Assembly: GCF_018967645.1 (NCBI RefSeq)
Contig: NZ_JAHLZF010000001.1
Coordinates: forward strand, 124,001 to 188,000
DNA: 64,000 bases
Source of the DNA: Allobacillus halotolerans
GTDB lineage: Bacteria > Bacillota > Bacilli > Bacillales > Alkalibacillaceae
Reading direction: 5' to 3'
A program made the position numbers and the translations under genes. The notes under the pieces are model-generated. The model made no database searches and was not told where the DNA came from. It worked only from the letters and a program-made list of their open reading frames with translations. Shown in pieces: positions 55,318 through 64,000 of the stretch. Each line of letters opens with the position of its first letter. Position 1 is the stretch's first letter.

Positions 55318-56070
55318 GTGACACAAATTATCGCTCACCGAGGCGCGAGTAAATTTGCTCCAGAAAACACCCTTGCTGCATTTAAATTGGCAGAAAAGAT
55401 GGGTGCAGACGGTATAGAGTTAGATATCCATCTGACAAAAGATCAAATACCTGTCATCATCCATGACGAAGACATTAAGCGAACAACAAATGGGCGAGGG
55501 TTTGTTCAAAAATATACGTATAAAGAACTCCAACAATTTGATGCGGGTAGTTGGTTCAGTGAACGGTTTTCGGATGAACGAATCCTATCGCTTGAGGAGT
55601 TTTTTGCATGGATCTTACCAAAAGACTTGTTCGTTAATATTGAAATGAAAACAAAAGTCATTAAATACCCGAATATCGAAAAAATTGTGTTCCAATTAAT
55701 CCGTGAATATGGCTTAGAAAATCGTGTGATCATTTCAAGCTTTAACCCACATACACTTTATCGGATGCGAGAGCTTCATCCAAACATTGAGCTAGCTCTT
55801 TTAAGCAAAATTGCCTTCCGAAATATTCAACAATACTTATCGGATACAGGCGCCAATGTGATGCACATAAAATCACGTCTTCTATCTTCAAGAATGGTTC
55901 AAGCGATGAATCAACATGATATTCCTTTTCGTGTTTATACCGTAAATAGAAGAAGTACTTTTAAACAATCTGTTGATAAAAACGCGTCAGGAATCATTAC
56001 CGACCGACCCGACTTGTTCTCTATGAGCCTAACTGACCATCAAAAGGCAAAAAAATTGGATAAGTCATGA
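55318..56070 (+). CDS. ugpQ: Glycerophosphodiester phosphodiesterase
   Basis: Splits glycerophosphodiesters to glycerol 3-phosphate and an alcohol. The GDPD signatures AHRGAS...PENTLAAF (about 5-19) and DGIELDIHLTKDQIPVIIHD (about 28-47) carry the catalytic His pair and metal ligands. No signal peptide, so it is cytoplasmic and similar to YqiK. The frame opens at GTG 55306, but the CGAGGTG site fits the GTG at 55318 (MTQIIAHRG), giving 250 residues. namA follows after 41 bp. Confidence 0.92.
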   Translation: MTQIIAHRGASKFAPENTLAAFKLAEKMGADGIELDIHLTKDQIPVIIHDEDIKRTTNGRGFVQKYTYKELQQFDAGSWFSERFSDERILSLEEFFAWILPKDLFVNIEMKTKVIKYPNIEKIVFQLIREYGLENRVIISSFNPHTLYRMRELHPNIELALLSKIAFRNIQQYLSDTGANVMHIKSRLLSSRMVQAMNQHDIPFRVYTVNRRSTFKQSVDKNASGIITDRPDLFSMSLTDHQKAKKLDKS

Positions 56071-56111
56071 GTGAATGATCATTAACGAATGAATAAAGGA
56101 TGAAAACAATA

Positions 56112-57134
56112 ATGAATAAACTATTCTCTCCCTATACAATCAAGGGTATACAGTTAAAAAACCGCATTGTCATGTCGCCAATGTGTATGTATTCTAGTTT
56201 TAAAGAAGATGGCTTATTAACCCCTTTTCACTATACACATTATGAAAGTCGAGCAATTGGTCAAGCAGGTCTCATTATGGTTGAAGCAACTGCTGTCTTA
56301 CCAGAAGGAAGAATTTCACAACAAGACTTAGGTATTTGGTCAGATGACCATGTCGCCGCCTATCAACAATTAAATGAACGTATTCATTCACATGGTGCCA
56401 AAAGTGCAATTCAATTAGCCCATGCTGGCCGGAAATCTAAAGTAAACGATGAAATATTCGCACCGAGTGCCATCCCTTTTGATGACCAATCACGAACACC
56501 GACTGAAATGACGATCAATGAGATTAATCAAACGATCCAAGCCTTTAAAGATGGTGCCCGTCGAGCATCTGACGCCGGCTTTGATGTTATTGAACTGCAC
56601 GGAGCACATGGGTACTTAATCAATGAATTCCTCTCCCCTCTTGCCAATGTTCGAAAAGATGCATACGGAGGTACAAAAGAAAACAGATACCGATTTTTGA
56701 AACAAATTATTCAAGCTGTTCGAGACATTTGGGATGGACCTCTATTTGTTCGAATCTCAGCAAATGAATATCACGAGAAGGGTTATGATGTTGATGACTA
56801 TATTGATCTTGTGAAAGAGATGAAGTCAGATGGAGTTGACCTCATTGACTGTAGTTCAGGTGGAGTCGTACATGCACAAACACCAATCGAAGTCTATCCT
56901 AGCTATCAAGTTCGTTATTCAGAAACAATCAGACTTGAAGCGGATATTCCAACAGGAGCGGTCGGTTGGATACGGGACGGCAATCAAGCCGAAGAAATCT
57001 TAAGAAATGACCGTGCAGACCTTGTATTCATTGGCAGAGCCATGTTAAACAACCCTTACTGGCCTAAACAAGCGGCGGATGATTTACAAGTGGAAATCGA
57101 AGCACCTAAACAATACAAGCGTGGATGGATTTAG
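56112..57134 (+). CDS. namA: NADPH dehydrogenase NamA (YqjM, old yellow enzyme)
   Basis: FMN-dependent ene-reductase that acts on alpha,beta-unsaturated carbonyls, nitroaromatics and N-ethylmaleimide. Key residues of the YqjM subclass are present: C25 and Y27 in SPMCMYS, and the HGAHGYL pair of His near residue 165. The ATG at 56112 is preferred over the in-frame ATG at 56100, which abuts the AAAGG site. Length 340 residues, matching YqjM. It lies upstream of rnz as in B. subtilis (yqjM near yqjK). Confidence 0.95.
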   Translation: MNKLFSPYTIKGIQLKNRIVMSPMCMYSSFKEDGLLTPFHYTHYESRAIGQAGLIMVEATAVLPEGRISQQDLGIWSDDHVAAYQQLNERIHSHGAKSAIQLAHAGRKSKVNDEIFAPSAIPFDDQSRTPTEMTINEINQTIQAFKDGARRASDAGFDVIELHGAHGYLINEFLSPLANVRKDAYGGTKENRYRFLKQIIQAVRDIWDGPLFVRISANEYHEKGYDVDDYIDLVKEMKSDGVDLIDCSSGGVVHAQTPIEVYPSYQVRYSETIRLEADIPTGAVGWIRDGNQAEEILRNDRADLVFIGRAMLNNPYWPKQAADDLQVEIEAPKQYKRGWI

Positions 57135-57149
57135 TGGGAGGATATCTTT

Positions 57150-58067
57150 GTGGAAATCACTTTTTTAGGTACAGGTTCCGGCATGCCCTCTAAAAATCGA
57201 AACGTTTCTTCTTTAGCTCTAAAAATGTTGCAAGAGCGTGATGAAGTTTGGTTATTCGATTGCGGGGAAGCTACTCAACATCAAATTATGAAAACGACAA
57301 TCAAACCACGGAAAATAGCTAAAATTTTTATTACACATATGCATGGGGATCATGTGTTAGGTCTTCCAGGCTTACTCAGCAGTAGATCTTTTCAAGACGG
57401 TGAATCAGCGGTCGAACTGTATGGTCCGCCAAGTCTAAAAGAGTTTGTAGAAACGTCTTTGAAAACAACAGGAACACACTTGAATTATCCATTGATTTTT
57501 AAACCTATTGCAGAAGGAATCATTTATCAAGATCAAGATATTAAAGTTTCTGCAAAAAAATTACAACACGGAATGCCTTCTTATGCATACAAAATTGAGG
57601 AAGCGGATAAAATCGGTCCATTGCTTCCCGAACGATTGAAAAAACTCGGCGTCTCCCCTGGTCCTATTTATGAAACGATTAAAAATCAACCAACTACAGT
57701 ACTTCCAAATGGTACGGAGGTTCACCGAAACGATGTGACAGGTCCGGATATTCCCGGTAGACGCATTGCCATCTGTGGTGATACAAAACCAGTAGAATCG
57801 CTCGCACAATGGGTCCAAGGTGTCGATGTTTTGATCCATGAAGCGACATTTATGGAAGCGGATGAACAATTGGCAAATGATTATTCTCATTCAACAGCAG
57901 CCGATGCAACTCGGCTAGCTAAGAAAGCACAAGTGAATTATTTACTCATGAACCATATATCTTCTCGCTATCAACAAGATCTACTTGAAGATGAACAGAC
58001 TCGGTTAAAGGATATATTCTCACCTTTACAATTTGTCGAAGATTTTATGGAATTTACTGTAAAGTAA
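57150..58067 (+). CDS. rnz: Ribonuclease Z
   Basis: Metallo-beta-lactamase RNase that matures tRNA 3' ends lacking encoded CCA. The zinc motif H63-x-H65-x-D67-H68 (THMHGDH) and the tRNase Z features FLGTGSGMPS at the N-terminus and HEATF near residue 230 are clear; the exosite flexible arm lies at about 150-200. Length 305 residues. The start is GTG at 57150, with GGGAGG 8 bases upstream. It is between namA and the aldehyde dehydrogenase gene. Confidence 0.96.
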   Translation: MEITFLGTGSGMPSKNRNVSSLALKMLQERDEVWLFDCGEATQHQIMKTTIKPRKIAKIFITHMHGDHVLGLPGLLSSRSFQDGESAVELYGPPSLKEFVETSLKTTGTHLNYPLIFKPIAEGIIYQDQDIKVSAKKLQHGMPSYAYKIEEADKIGPLLPERLKKLGVSPGPIYETIKNQPTTVLPNGTEVHRNDVTGPDIPGRRIAICGDTKPVESLAQWVQGVDVLIHEATFMEADEQLANDYSHSTAADATRLAKKAQVNYLLMNHISSRYQQDLLEDEQTRLKDIFSPLQFVEDFMEFTVK

Positions 58068-58084
58068 GGAAGGAGTGTGAAACC

Positions 58085-59455
58085 ATGCATTTATCAACAA
58101 TCTTGTCCGATCACAAAACAATGTATAGAGCTGGAAAGACCATGACACACACATATCGCATTCATCAACTACAGAAACTAAAAGACATGTTGAATCGGAA
58201 TGAAAAACGAATCTATCAAGCAATCAAAAAAGATTTAGGAAAATCGGATTACGAGATTTTAATGACCGAATTAGGAGTGCTTTATAGTGAACTTGATCAT
58301 GTCATTCGAAATTTAAAAGAATGGATGCGTACAGAGAGAGTGAAAACGCCCACCACCCATAAGGGAGCCAAAAGCTATATTTACAAACAACCCTATGGAA
58401 CGGTTTTGATTATTAGCCCTTGGAACTATCCATTGAACTTAAGTATTACACCATTGATTGGCGCCATTGCCGGTGGGAACACAGCCTTTTTAAAACCATC
58501 AGAGTTTACGCCAAATACAAGTGAGCTACTAGCTGAAATGATTGCTGATAATTTTGAGGAAAAATACATTACAGTCATTCAAGGCGGTAAAGAAATATCA
58601 CAAGAACTACTTGAGTTGGAATTCGACTATATCTTTTTTACGGGTAGCCAGAAGGTTGGTCAAATCGTCATGGAGAAAGCAAGTAAACATCTAATTCCTG
58701 TGACGCTTGAACTTGGTGGTAAGAGTCCGGTCATTATTGATGAAGACGCCAAGATTCCATTAGCCGCAAAACGGATTGCTTGGGGCAAGTTATTAAACGC
58801 TGGCCAGACGTGTATAGCTCCCGACTATGCGCTCGTCCATGAATCCGTAAAAGATGAATTTATTAAAGCGTTAAAAAATGAATTATCGTCATTCTATGGA
58901 GAGCAACCAATGGAACATCCAGATTACACTCAACTCATTCATGATAATCATCTAGATCGCTTGGCAAAGCTACTTGAAGGTGAAAATGTCATTTTTGGTG
59001 GTGAAGTTAATCGAGATAACCGCAAAATGAATCCTACATTGATCGATGAACCATCATGGGAACGACCGATCATGCAAGAAGAAATCTTTGGTCCGATTTT
59101 ACCCATCCGATCGTTTAGTCATTTAGAGAAAGTTGTTGATGAGATTGAACATTCCAGAAATCCTCTAGCGCTGTATTATTTTTCTGAGAATGAACAGAAA
59201 CAACAATGGGTTGTAAATAATGTCTCGTTCGGTGGCGGGTCAATCAATGATACGATTATGCATATCGGGACATCTCACCTGCCCTTCGGTGGAATTGGCG
59301 CGAGTGGAATAGGGGCTTATCACGGTTATGAAAGTTTCCGTACGTTCACACACCGCAAAAGTGTCCTGAAACAAACAACGGCATTCGACTTATCTTTCCG
59401 CTATCCAAATTCGAAATTCGGAGAGCAAATCATGAAAAAATTATTTAAAAAATAG
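58085..59455 (+). CDS. Aldehyde dehydrogenase (class 3-like)
   Basis: NAD(P)-dependent oxidation of aldehydes to acids. Catalytic C243 in NAGQTCIAPDY, E209 in LELGGKSP, and the NAD-binding FTGSQKVG (about 185-192) are present. At 456 residues it is the short class resembling YwdH and the fatty-aldehyde group, and the final residues are basic and hydrophobic (KKLFKK), which may help peripheral membrane binding. It lies 17 bp after rnz, closing a rightward unit with ugpQ and namA. Substrate unknown; fatty aldehydes are a guess by similarity. Confidence 0.93.
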   Translation: MHLSTILSDHKTMYRAGKTMTHTYRIHQLQKLKDMLNRNEKRIYQAIKKDLGKSDYEILMTELGVLYSELDHVIRNLKEWMRTERVKTPTTHKGAKSYIYKQPYGTVLIISPWNYPLNLSITPLIGAIAGGNTAFLKPSEFTPNTSELLAEMIADNFEEKYITVIQGGKEISQELLELEFDYIFFTGSQKVGQIVMEKASKHLIPVTLELGGKSPVIIDEDAKIPLAAKRIAWGKLLNAGQTCIAPDYALVHESVKDEFIKALKNELSSFYGEQPMEHPDYTQLIHDNHLDRLAKLLEGENVIFGGEVNRDNRKMNPTLIDEPSWERPIMQEEIFGPILPIRSFSHLEKVVDEIEHSRNPLALYYFSENEQKQQWVVNNVSFGGGSINDTIMHIGTSHLPFGGIGASGIGAYHGYESFRTFTHRKSVLKQTTAFDLSFRYPNSKFGEQIMKKLFKK

Positions 59456-59487
59456 CAGGTCACATTAAAAAGAATCCTGCTATACGA

Positions 59488-59533
59488 AATACCCTGAGTC
59501 AAAGGATTTATTGTCCTTGCTCAGGGTTTTCTT
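59488..59533. terminator. Bidirectional terminator between aldehyde dehydrogenase and dinB
   Basis: Stem ACCCTGAG / CTCAGGGT (59491-59498 with 59520-59527) with inner AAAGGA/TCCTT pairing and a T-rich tail. A further smaller hairpin (59452-59459 with 59476-59483) overlaps the preceding stop. Confidence 0.8.
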
Positions 59534-59552
59534 TATAAAAGTACAGACTTTT

Positions 59553-60797
59553 TTAGTCCTCTCTTTTATCCTTTTTAAAATCATTTAAAAAATCTTTCTG
59601 AAAACTCGTTGATAAATTTGGTCGAGTTTTTTCTTTTGGTTGAATGAAAACATCATTTCCGTACTTTTCTTTCATATCCTCTACGGTTTGATAAAGTTTT
59701 TCTTTTTCCGCTTCTTCTTGATATGTAAATAAATCCAATTGCTTGGAAAGTTCGTGCTTTGGTACGAGATCTTGTGCAGTAATCCCCAATAGTCTGATCG
59801 GTTCCCCGTTCCAATGTTCATCGAATAACATTTTCGCAATCATGAAAACTTCATCTTTTTTTTCAACGAAATCACGTAATTGCCTACTCCGAGTAACCGT
59901 CTTCCGGTCGTGATAACGGATCATAATTTGAATGTTTTCTGAAACTACATCTTTATAGCGCAATCTCGCAGATACTTTTTCGGCCAATTGATCCAATAAC
60001 GAATCAATTTCTAGTTGGTCTGTTGTGTCGTGTGGTAACGTTCTTGAATTTCCGATACTTTTAAATTCGTAGATTGCATCTGGGTCGACCGGACGATTAT
60101 CATGCCCATTTGCACGAGTATGGAGACGCTCACCATTGATCCCTAAAAGCTGCTTCAATGCCACGACATCATGATTTGCTAAATCTCCAATCGTTTGAAT
60201 GCCAAGCTTTTGTAACTTTTCCTCTGTCCGGTCACCAACACCATACATCTCGCCAATTGGAAGCACCCATAATTTTTGCTGGATCTCCCGCTTTCGAAGA
60301 ACAGTAATTCCCATCGGCTTTTTCATATCAGATGCCATCTTGGCCAGAAATTTATTCGGTGCAATACCAATGCTACAAGGCAAATTCAACTCTTGGTATA
60401 TCTTATCTTGAAGCCACTCAGCAAGCTTGATTCCGTTCATTCCGAAGTTATGGTCCGTTACATCGAGATACCCTTCATCAATCGACACTGGCTGGACGAT
60501 TGGTGAAACTTCATAAAGAATTGAAAACATCTTACTTGAAGCTTCTCGATATTTCTCAAAATTGGGTTGCAATGCGATTAGATTTGGACATAATTCATAA
60601 GCCTTCCATAATGGCATTGTCGTTTTGACACCTTTCGCTCTTGCTTCATAGCTACTTGTGACAATAATCCCTTTTCGTTTTTCAGGAGCCCCAGCAATAG
60701 CAACAGGTTTCCCTTTTAGCTCCGGGCGTTCTGCGATTTCAACCGAAGCATAAAAACTGTTCATATCGACATGGAAAATTACTCGACCTTTGCTCAT
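59553..60797 (-). CDS. dinB: DNA polymerase IV (Y family)
   Basis: Error-prone translesion polymerase. Catalytic acidic residues are seen at D11 in FHVDMNSFYASVE and D107/E108 in SIDEGYLD; the fingers, thumb helix-hairpin-helix (about 175-230) and little finger (about 240-345) follow. A beta-clamp-binding motif QLDLF lies near residue 363. AGGTGAG fits the ATG at 60797 (MSKGRVIFH), giving 414 residues. It corresponds to B. subtilis polY1 (yqjH). A SOS LexA box was not found in the short upstream gap. Confidence 0.94.
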   Translation of the reverse strand: MSKGRVIFHVDMNSFYASVEIAERPELKGKPVAIAGAPEKRKGIIVTSSYEARAKGVKTTMPLWKAYELCPNLIALQPNFEKYREASSKMFSILYEVSPIVQPVSIDEGYLDVTDHNFGMNGIKLAEWLQDKIYQELNLPCSIGIAPNKFLAKMASDMKKPMGITVLRKREIQQKLWVLPIGEMYGVGDRTEEKLQKLGIQTIGDLANHDVVALKQLLGINGERLHTRANGHDNRPVDPDAIYEFKSIGNSRTLPHDTTDQLEIDSLLDQLAEKVSARLRYKDVVSENIQIMIRYHDRKTVTRSRQLRDFVEKKDEVFMIAKMLFDEHWNGEPIRLLGITAQDLVPKHELSKQLDLFTYQEEAEKEKLYQTVEDMKEKYGNDVFIQPKEKTRPNLSTSFQKDFLNDFKKDKRED

Positions 60798-60878
60798 TTT
60801 TCTCACCTACACAATGGAAGCCCCATTCAATTATTGAATGAGGCTAGTTTACAACGGAAGTAAGAATTGTTCAATCGA

Positions 60879-62015
60879 TTAAGCCGTTCCTTCTTCAGCA
60901 GCTTCGATTACAATCCCTGTAAGCAAAGCAGAAATATTCATCATCTCATTGATTGAAATTTCTTCTTCTGGTGTATGAATGTTTTGATAACCGACACATA
61001 GGTTAACCATTGGAAAACCATAGCTACTGATCACGTTGGCGTCACTTCCGCCGCCAGTCGCTTTGAGTTGTGGTTCTAATCCAATGCGCTTAGCTGCTTG
61101 ACTCGCTACTTTTACAACTTGTGCATTTTCATCATGCTTATAACCTTTATACATAATTTTAACATCAACATCAATTGAGCCACCGACTTCTTCCTCTGCT
61201 TGTCGGCAAGCTTCTTTTATTTGCTCGATTTGACGATCTAATTTTTCACGGACAAGCGAACGTGCCTCAGCAATAACAACCGCTTCATCACTAACGATAT
61301 TCGTTGCTTTTCCGCCTTCAAATCGACCGATATTTGCAGTGGTGTCTTCATCAATTCGACCTAATTTCATTTTTGAAATGGCCTTTGAAGCTAACGTAAT
61401 CGCAGAAATACCTTCTTCAGGTGCCACACCTGCATGAGCTGTTTTTCCATGGCAAGTTATTTCAAATTTCGCCTGCGTAGGAGAAGCGACGATTAAGCCG
61501 CCCACATCTCCGTGACTATCCACTGCATATCCATATTTTGCATCGATCAGGCTCGCATCCAATGCTTTTGCACCAATCAAACCTGATTCTTCGCCAATCG
61601 TAAGGACAACTTGAATCTGGCCGTGTTCAATATCATAATCCTTCAGAAGACGGACCATCTCAATAATCGCAGCAATTCCTGCTTTATCATCTGCACCTAA
61701 AATTGTCGTGCCATCAGACCGAATGGTATCACCTTCGATTTGTGGTTGAATATCTTTACCAGGGACGACTGTGTCCATATGTGAGTTGAAGAAGATCGGC
61801 TCGACACCTTCTTTTGTACCTTCCAATGTACAAATCAAGTTGTTGGATTCATGACCGGTTTTTTCTTTGGCGTCATCCTCTTCAACTTTAAAACCTAAAG
61901 CTTCAAATTTTGCTTTAAGAACAACCGATATCTTTTCTTCGTAACCTGTCTCTGAATCAATTTTGACCAGCTCAATAAATTCACTGACCAATCGTTCTCG
62001 ATCTGCTTGAATCAA
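60879..62015 (-). CDS. yqjE: M20-family peptidase (PepT-like, YqjE)
   Basis: Zinc aminopeptidase/tripeptidase-like protein of 378 residues. The first metal site is in FNSHMDTV (about 78), the bridging Asp in LGADDKAG (about 107), and the catalytic Glu pair in GEESG (about 143), with a dimerisation/lid domain at about 185-290. It resembles PepT2/YqjE of B. subtilis; the substrate is not established and dipeptides or tripeptides are the usual choice. It lies 12 bp after yqjD. Confidence 0.92.
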   Translation of the reverse strand: MIQADRERLVSEFIELVKIDSETGYEEKISVVLKAKFEALGFKVEEDDAKEKTGHESNNLICTLEGTKEGVEPIFFNSHMDTVVPGKDIQPQIEGDTIRSDGTTILGADDKAGIAAIIEMVRLLKDYDIEHGQIQVVLTIGEESGLIGAKALDASLIDAKYGYAVDSHGDVGGLIVASPTQAKFEITCHGKTAHAGVAPEEGISAITLASKAISKMKLGRIDEDTTANIGRFEGGKATNIVSDEAVVIAEARSLVREKLDRQIEQIKEACRQAEEEVGGSIDVDVKIMYKGYKHDENAQVVKVASQAAKRIGLEPQLKATGGGSDANVISSYGFPMVNLCVGYQNIHTPEEEISINEMMNISALLTGIVIEAAEEGTA

Positions 62016-62027
62016 AAGAAAACCTCC

Positions 62028-63575
62028 TTATAATGGAATATTTCCGTGTTTCTTCTTCGGTCGTTCTTCCTGTTTATTTTGTAAAATGTCTAATGCTTGG
62101 ACCAGTTTTTCTCTTGTCTCACGTGGATCGATAACATCATCGACCATACCTAGACCTGCGGCAACATATGGGTTTGCGAATTTCTCCCTGTACTCGTCAA
62201 TCTTTTCTTTACGAGTCGCTTCAGGATTGTCGCTCTCGTTAATCTCACGAGCGAAGATAATATTCGCGGCTCCCTCTGGTCCCATTACTGCAATTTCCGC
62301 ATTTGGCCATGCATAAACCAAATCGGCTCCAATTGATTTACTGTTTAATGCAACATATGCACCGCCATAGGCCTTACGCGTTATGACTGTAATTTTTGGC
62401 ACAGTCGCTTCCGAATAGGCATATAAAATCTTAGCTCCATGACGAATGATGCCACCATGCTCTTGCTTAACGCCAGGGAAAAATCCAGTAACATCTTCAA
62501 ATGTAATCAATGGAATATTAAAGGAGTCGCAAAAACGAATGAATCGAGAAGCTTTGTCACTTGAGTCAATATCCAATCCACCCGCCATGAATTTCGGTTG
62601 ATTACAAATCAATCCGACGGTCTTACCTTTTACTTTTGCAAAGCCGACAACAATATTTTTCGCAAATTGTTTATGAATTTCAAAGAAAGAATTTTCATCA
62701 ACGACTTCTTCGATAATGACACGTACATCATAAGGTCGGATGGAATCAAAAGGAATAATATCCGTCATATTTGGACGGTAATCATCCACTTCCTCCACTT
62801 CGACCTCAGGAGGCTTTTCGTTATTGTTTTGCGGTAAATAACGTACCAACTCTTTCACTTGGTCTAATGCTTCTTCCTCGGTAGCCGCTTTCAGATGTGC
62901 ATTTCCACTGGTTGCATTATGTACATCTGCTCCACCTAAATCTTCAGCAGAGATTTTTTCTCCTGTTACCGTTTCAATGACTTTTGGGCCTGTAATAAAC
63001 ATTTGCGATGTTTTTTCAACCATGATAACAAAATCGGTAATCGCTGGTGAATAGACAGCTCCACCTGCACTTGGACCCATAATAACCGAAATTTGCGGAA
63101 TCACTCCGGAATAAATAGAATTCCGGTAAAACACATGACCATACCCATCAAGCGAAGCCACTCCCTCTTGAATCCGGGCTCCACCTGAGTCATTCAGTCC
63201 TATGAAAGGTGTTCCGTTTTTGGCTGCTAAGTCCATGACTGCGGCGATCTTTTTACCGTGCATTTCACCAAGAGCTCCACCATAAACCGTGAAATCTTGA
63301 GCGAATAAGTATACGGGTCTTCCATCGATTTTACCAAAACCGGTGACAACACCTTCTCCCGGAGCTTTTTTTCCTGCCATACCAAAATCGGTGACTCGAT
63401 GTTCCATGAATGCGTTCAGTTCCACAAATGACCCATCATCTAACAAATAATCGATTCGTTCTCTCGCTGTCATCTTCCCTTTATCTTTTTGTTTTTCAAT
63501 TTTGTCATCTCCACCGCCCAACTCAATTTCGCGGCGTTTGTCATAGAGTTCATTAATTTTATCGTAAATATCCAT
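62028..63575 (-). CDS. yqjD: Acyl-CoA carboxylase carboxyltransferase subunit (YqjD)
   Basis: Biotin-dependent carboxyltransferase of the propionyl/methylmalonyl-CoA type, 515 residues. Both crotonase-like halves are present: GGARIQEG (about 110) and GPSAGGAVYSPA (about 145) in the N-half, and PGVKQEHGGIIRHGAKILYA with GGAYVALNSK in the C-half. AGGAGG 6-7 bases before the ATG at 63575 (MDIYDKIN) sets the start. The biotin carboxylase subunit is not in this window. Linked epimerase yqjC suggests methylmalonyl-CoA chemistry. Confidence 0.93.
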   Translation of the reverse strand: MDIYDKINELYDKRREIELGGGDDKIEKQKDKGKMTARERIDYLLDDGSFVELNAFMEHRVTDFGMAGKKAPGEGVVTGFGKIDGRPVYLFAQDFTVYGGALGEMHGKKIAAVMDLAAKNGTPFIGLNDSGGARIQEGVASLDGYGHVFYRNSIYSGVIPQISVIMGPSAGGAVYSPAITDFVIMVEKTSQMFITGPKVIETVTGEKISAEDLGGADVHNATSGNAHLKAATEEEALDQVKELVRYLPQNNNEKPPEVEVEEVDDYRPNMTDIIPFDSIRPYDVRVIIEEVVDENSFFEIHKQFAKNIVVGFAKVKGKTVGLICNQPKFMAGGLDIDSSDKASRFIRFCDSFNIPLITFEDVTGFFPGVKQEHGGIIRHGAKILYAYSEATVPKITVITRKAYGGAYVALNSKSIGADLVYAWPNAEIAVMGPEGAANIIFAREINESDNPEATRKEKIDEYREKFANPYVAAGLGMVDDVIDPRETREKLVQALDILQNKQEERPKKKHGNIPL

Positions 63576-63577
63576 TA

Positions 63578-63985
63578 CTAATCCTCCTGTTTTGGCTGAC
63601 AAAGTTCTAATAGGACGCCGTTCGCTGCTTTTGGATGTAAGAAGGCTACTTGCGTATCATGAGCTCCTTGCTTCGGCTGGTCATTGATCATACGAATTCC
63701 TTCAGTTTTGAATTGTTCCAACCTCGCCTGAATATCATCTACTTCTAAAGCGATGTGATGAATACCTTCTCCTCGTTTCTCGATAAATTTAGCAATTGGT
63801 GATTCCTCATGAAGTGGCTCCAATAACTCAAAATTACTTTCACCAATGGACAAAAAAGCTACTTTCACCCCTTCACTCTCGACTTTATCCACACCTTTGA
63901 ACGTTAAACCAAGTGTTTCCGTATAGAATGGTAACGTTTCATCCAAGTTTCTTACAGCGATTCCGATGTGATTGATTTTCTTCAT
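63578..63985 (-). CDS. yqjC: Methylmalonyl-CoA epimerase (YqjC)
   Basis: Vicinal-oxygen-chelate fold protein of 135 residues, two glyoxalase-like modules (about 4-60 and 74-133). Metal ligands are visible as H in INHIGIAV, H in GIHHIALEV and E in LLELCQP, the pattern of methylmalonyl-CoA epimerase. It lies 2 bp before yqjD. The expected mutase partner is not visible within the 15 bp left before the window end. Substrate is inferred from family and linkage. Confidence 0.92.
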   Translation of the reverse strand: MKKINHIGIAVRNLDETLPFYTETLGLTFKGVDKVESEGVKVAFLSIGESNFELLEPLHEESPIAKFIEKRGEGIHHIALEVDDIQARLEQFKTEGIRMINDQPKQGAHDTQVAFLHPKAANGVLLELCQPKQED

Positions 63986-64000
63986 ACAGAATCACCCTGA

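Overview
The window is a stretch of core chromosome from a low-GC, endospore-forming member of the Bacillaceae. Gene content and order match the Bacillus subtilis region running from yphF to yqjC. Acidic proteins, for example the E/D-rich linker of the RsiX-like protein, hint at a halotolerant or halophilic genus, but this is inference. No rRNA, tRNA, prophage, transposase, CRISPR array, defence cluster or secondary-metabolite cluster was found. I looked for an undescribed system and do not see one; the novelty here lies in intergenic repeats and promoter architecture.

Layout. 1-3.6 kb: yphF (cut by the window edge), yphE, spoVIF, gpsA, der. 4.0-9.4 kb: S1-like protein, plsC-like acyltransferase, cmk, motI (PilZ), ypeB, sleB. 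9.7-14.8 kb: asparaginase, ypdA (bacillithiol disulfide reductase), glutamate dehydrogenase, short-type ddl, ypbH (MecA paralogue). 15-20.7 kb: CBS-ACT protein, small membrane protein, CPBP protease, recQ, ypbB, then rightward fer and ppa, then a DUF4256 gene. 20.7-29.4 kb: rsiX, sigX and the res cluster (resE, D, C, B, A; cytochrome c maturation and redox control), then rluB. 30-35.1 kb: spmB, spmA, dacB, ypuI, scpB, scpA, the rightward ypuF, and a lone ribT. 35.3-41.6 kb: ppiB, lysA and the spoVA operon without spoVAEA. 42.6-45.4 kb: sigF, spoIIAB, spoIIAA, dacF. 45.6-52.4 kb: pdp, pupG, deoB, xerD, fur, spoIIM, an EndoQ-like nuclease. 52.4-64 kb: nudF, yqkF, an MBL hydrolase, ugpQ, namA, rnz, an aldehyde dehydrogenase, dinB, a PepT-like peptidase, and the carboxyltransferase/epimerase pair yqjD-yqjC.

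How it fits together. Sporulation and germination dominate: the sigma-F switch (spoIIAA-AB-sigF), engulfment (spoIIM), dipicolinate uptake (spoVA), cortex and core dehydration (spmA/B, dacB, dacF), and cortex lysis (sleB/ypeB). Housekeeping genes for nucleotide salvage, chromosome segregation (scpAB, xerD) and redox and metal control (res, fur, ypdA) lie between them.

The clearest regulatory signals are a consensus sigma-A promoter before fur next to three Per-box-like operators, a sigma-X type promoter before sigX, a sigma-H-like promoter before spoIIAA and a sigma-G-like promoter before spoVAA. The gaps over 300 bp hold a 242-bp MITE-like inverted-repeat element (3.7-4.0 kb), seven tandem 21-bp repeats (29.66-29.81 kb), a 52-bp tandem repeat array (41.9-42.1 kb), and a structured block with repeated GTCCTGTG-like motifs (42.27-42.48 kb).
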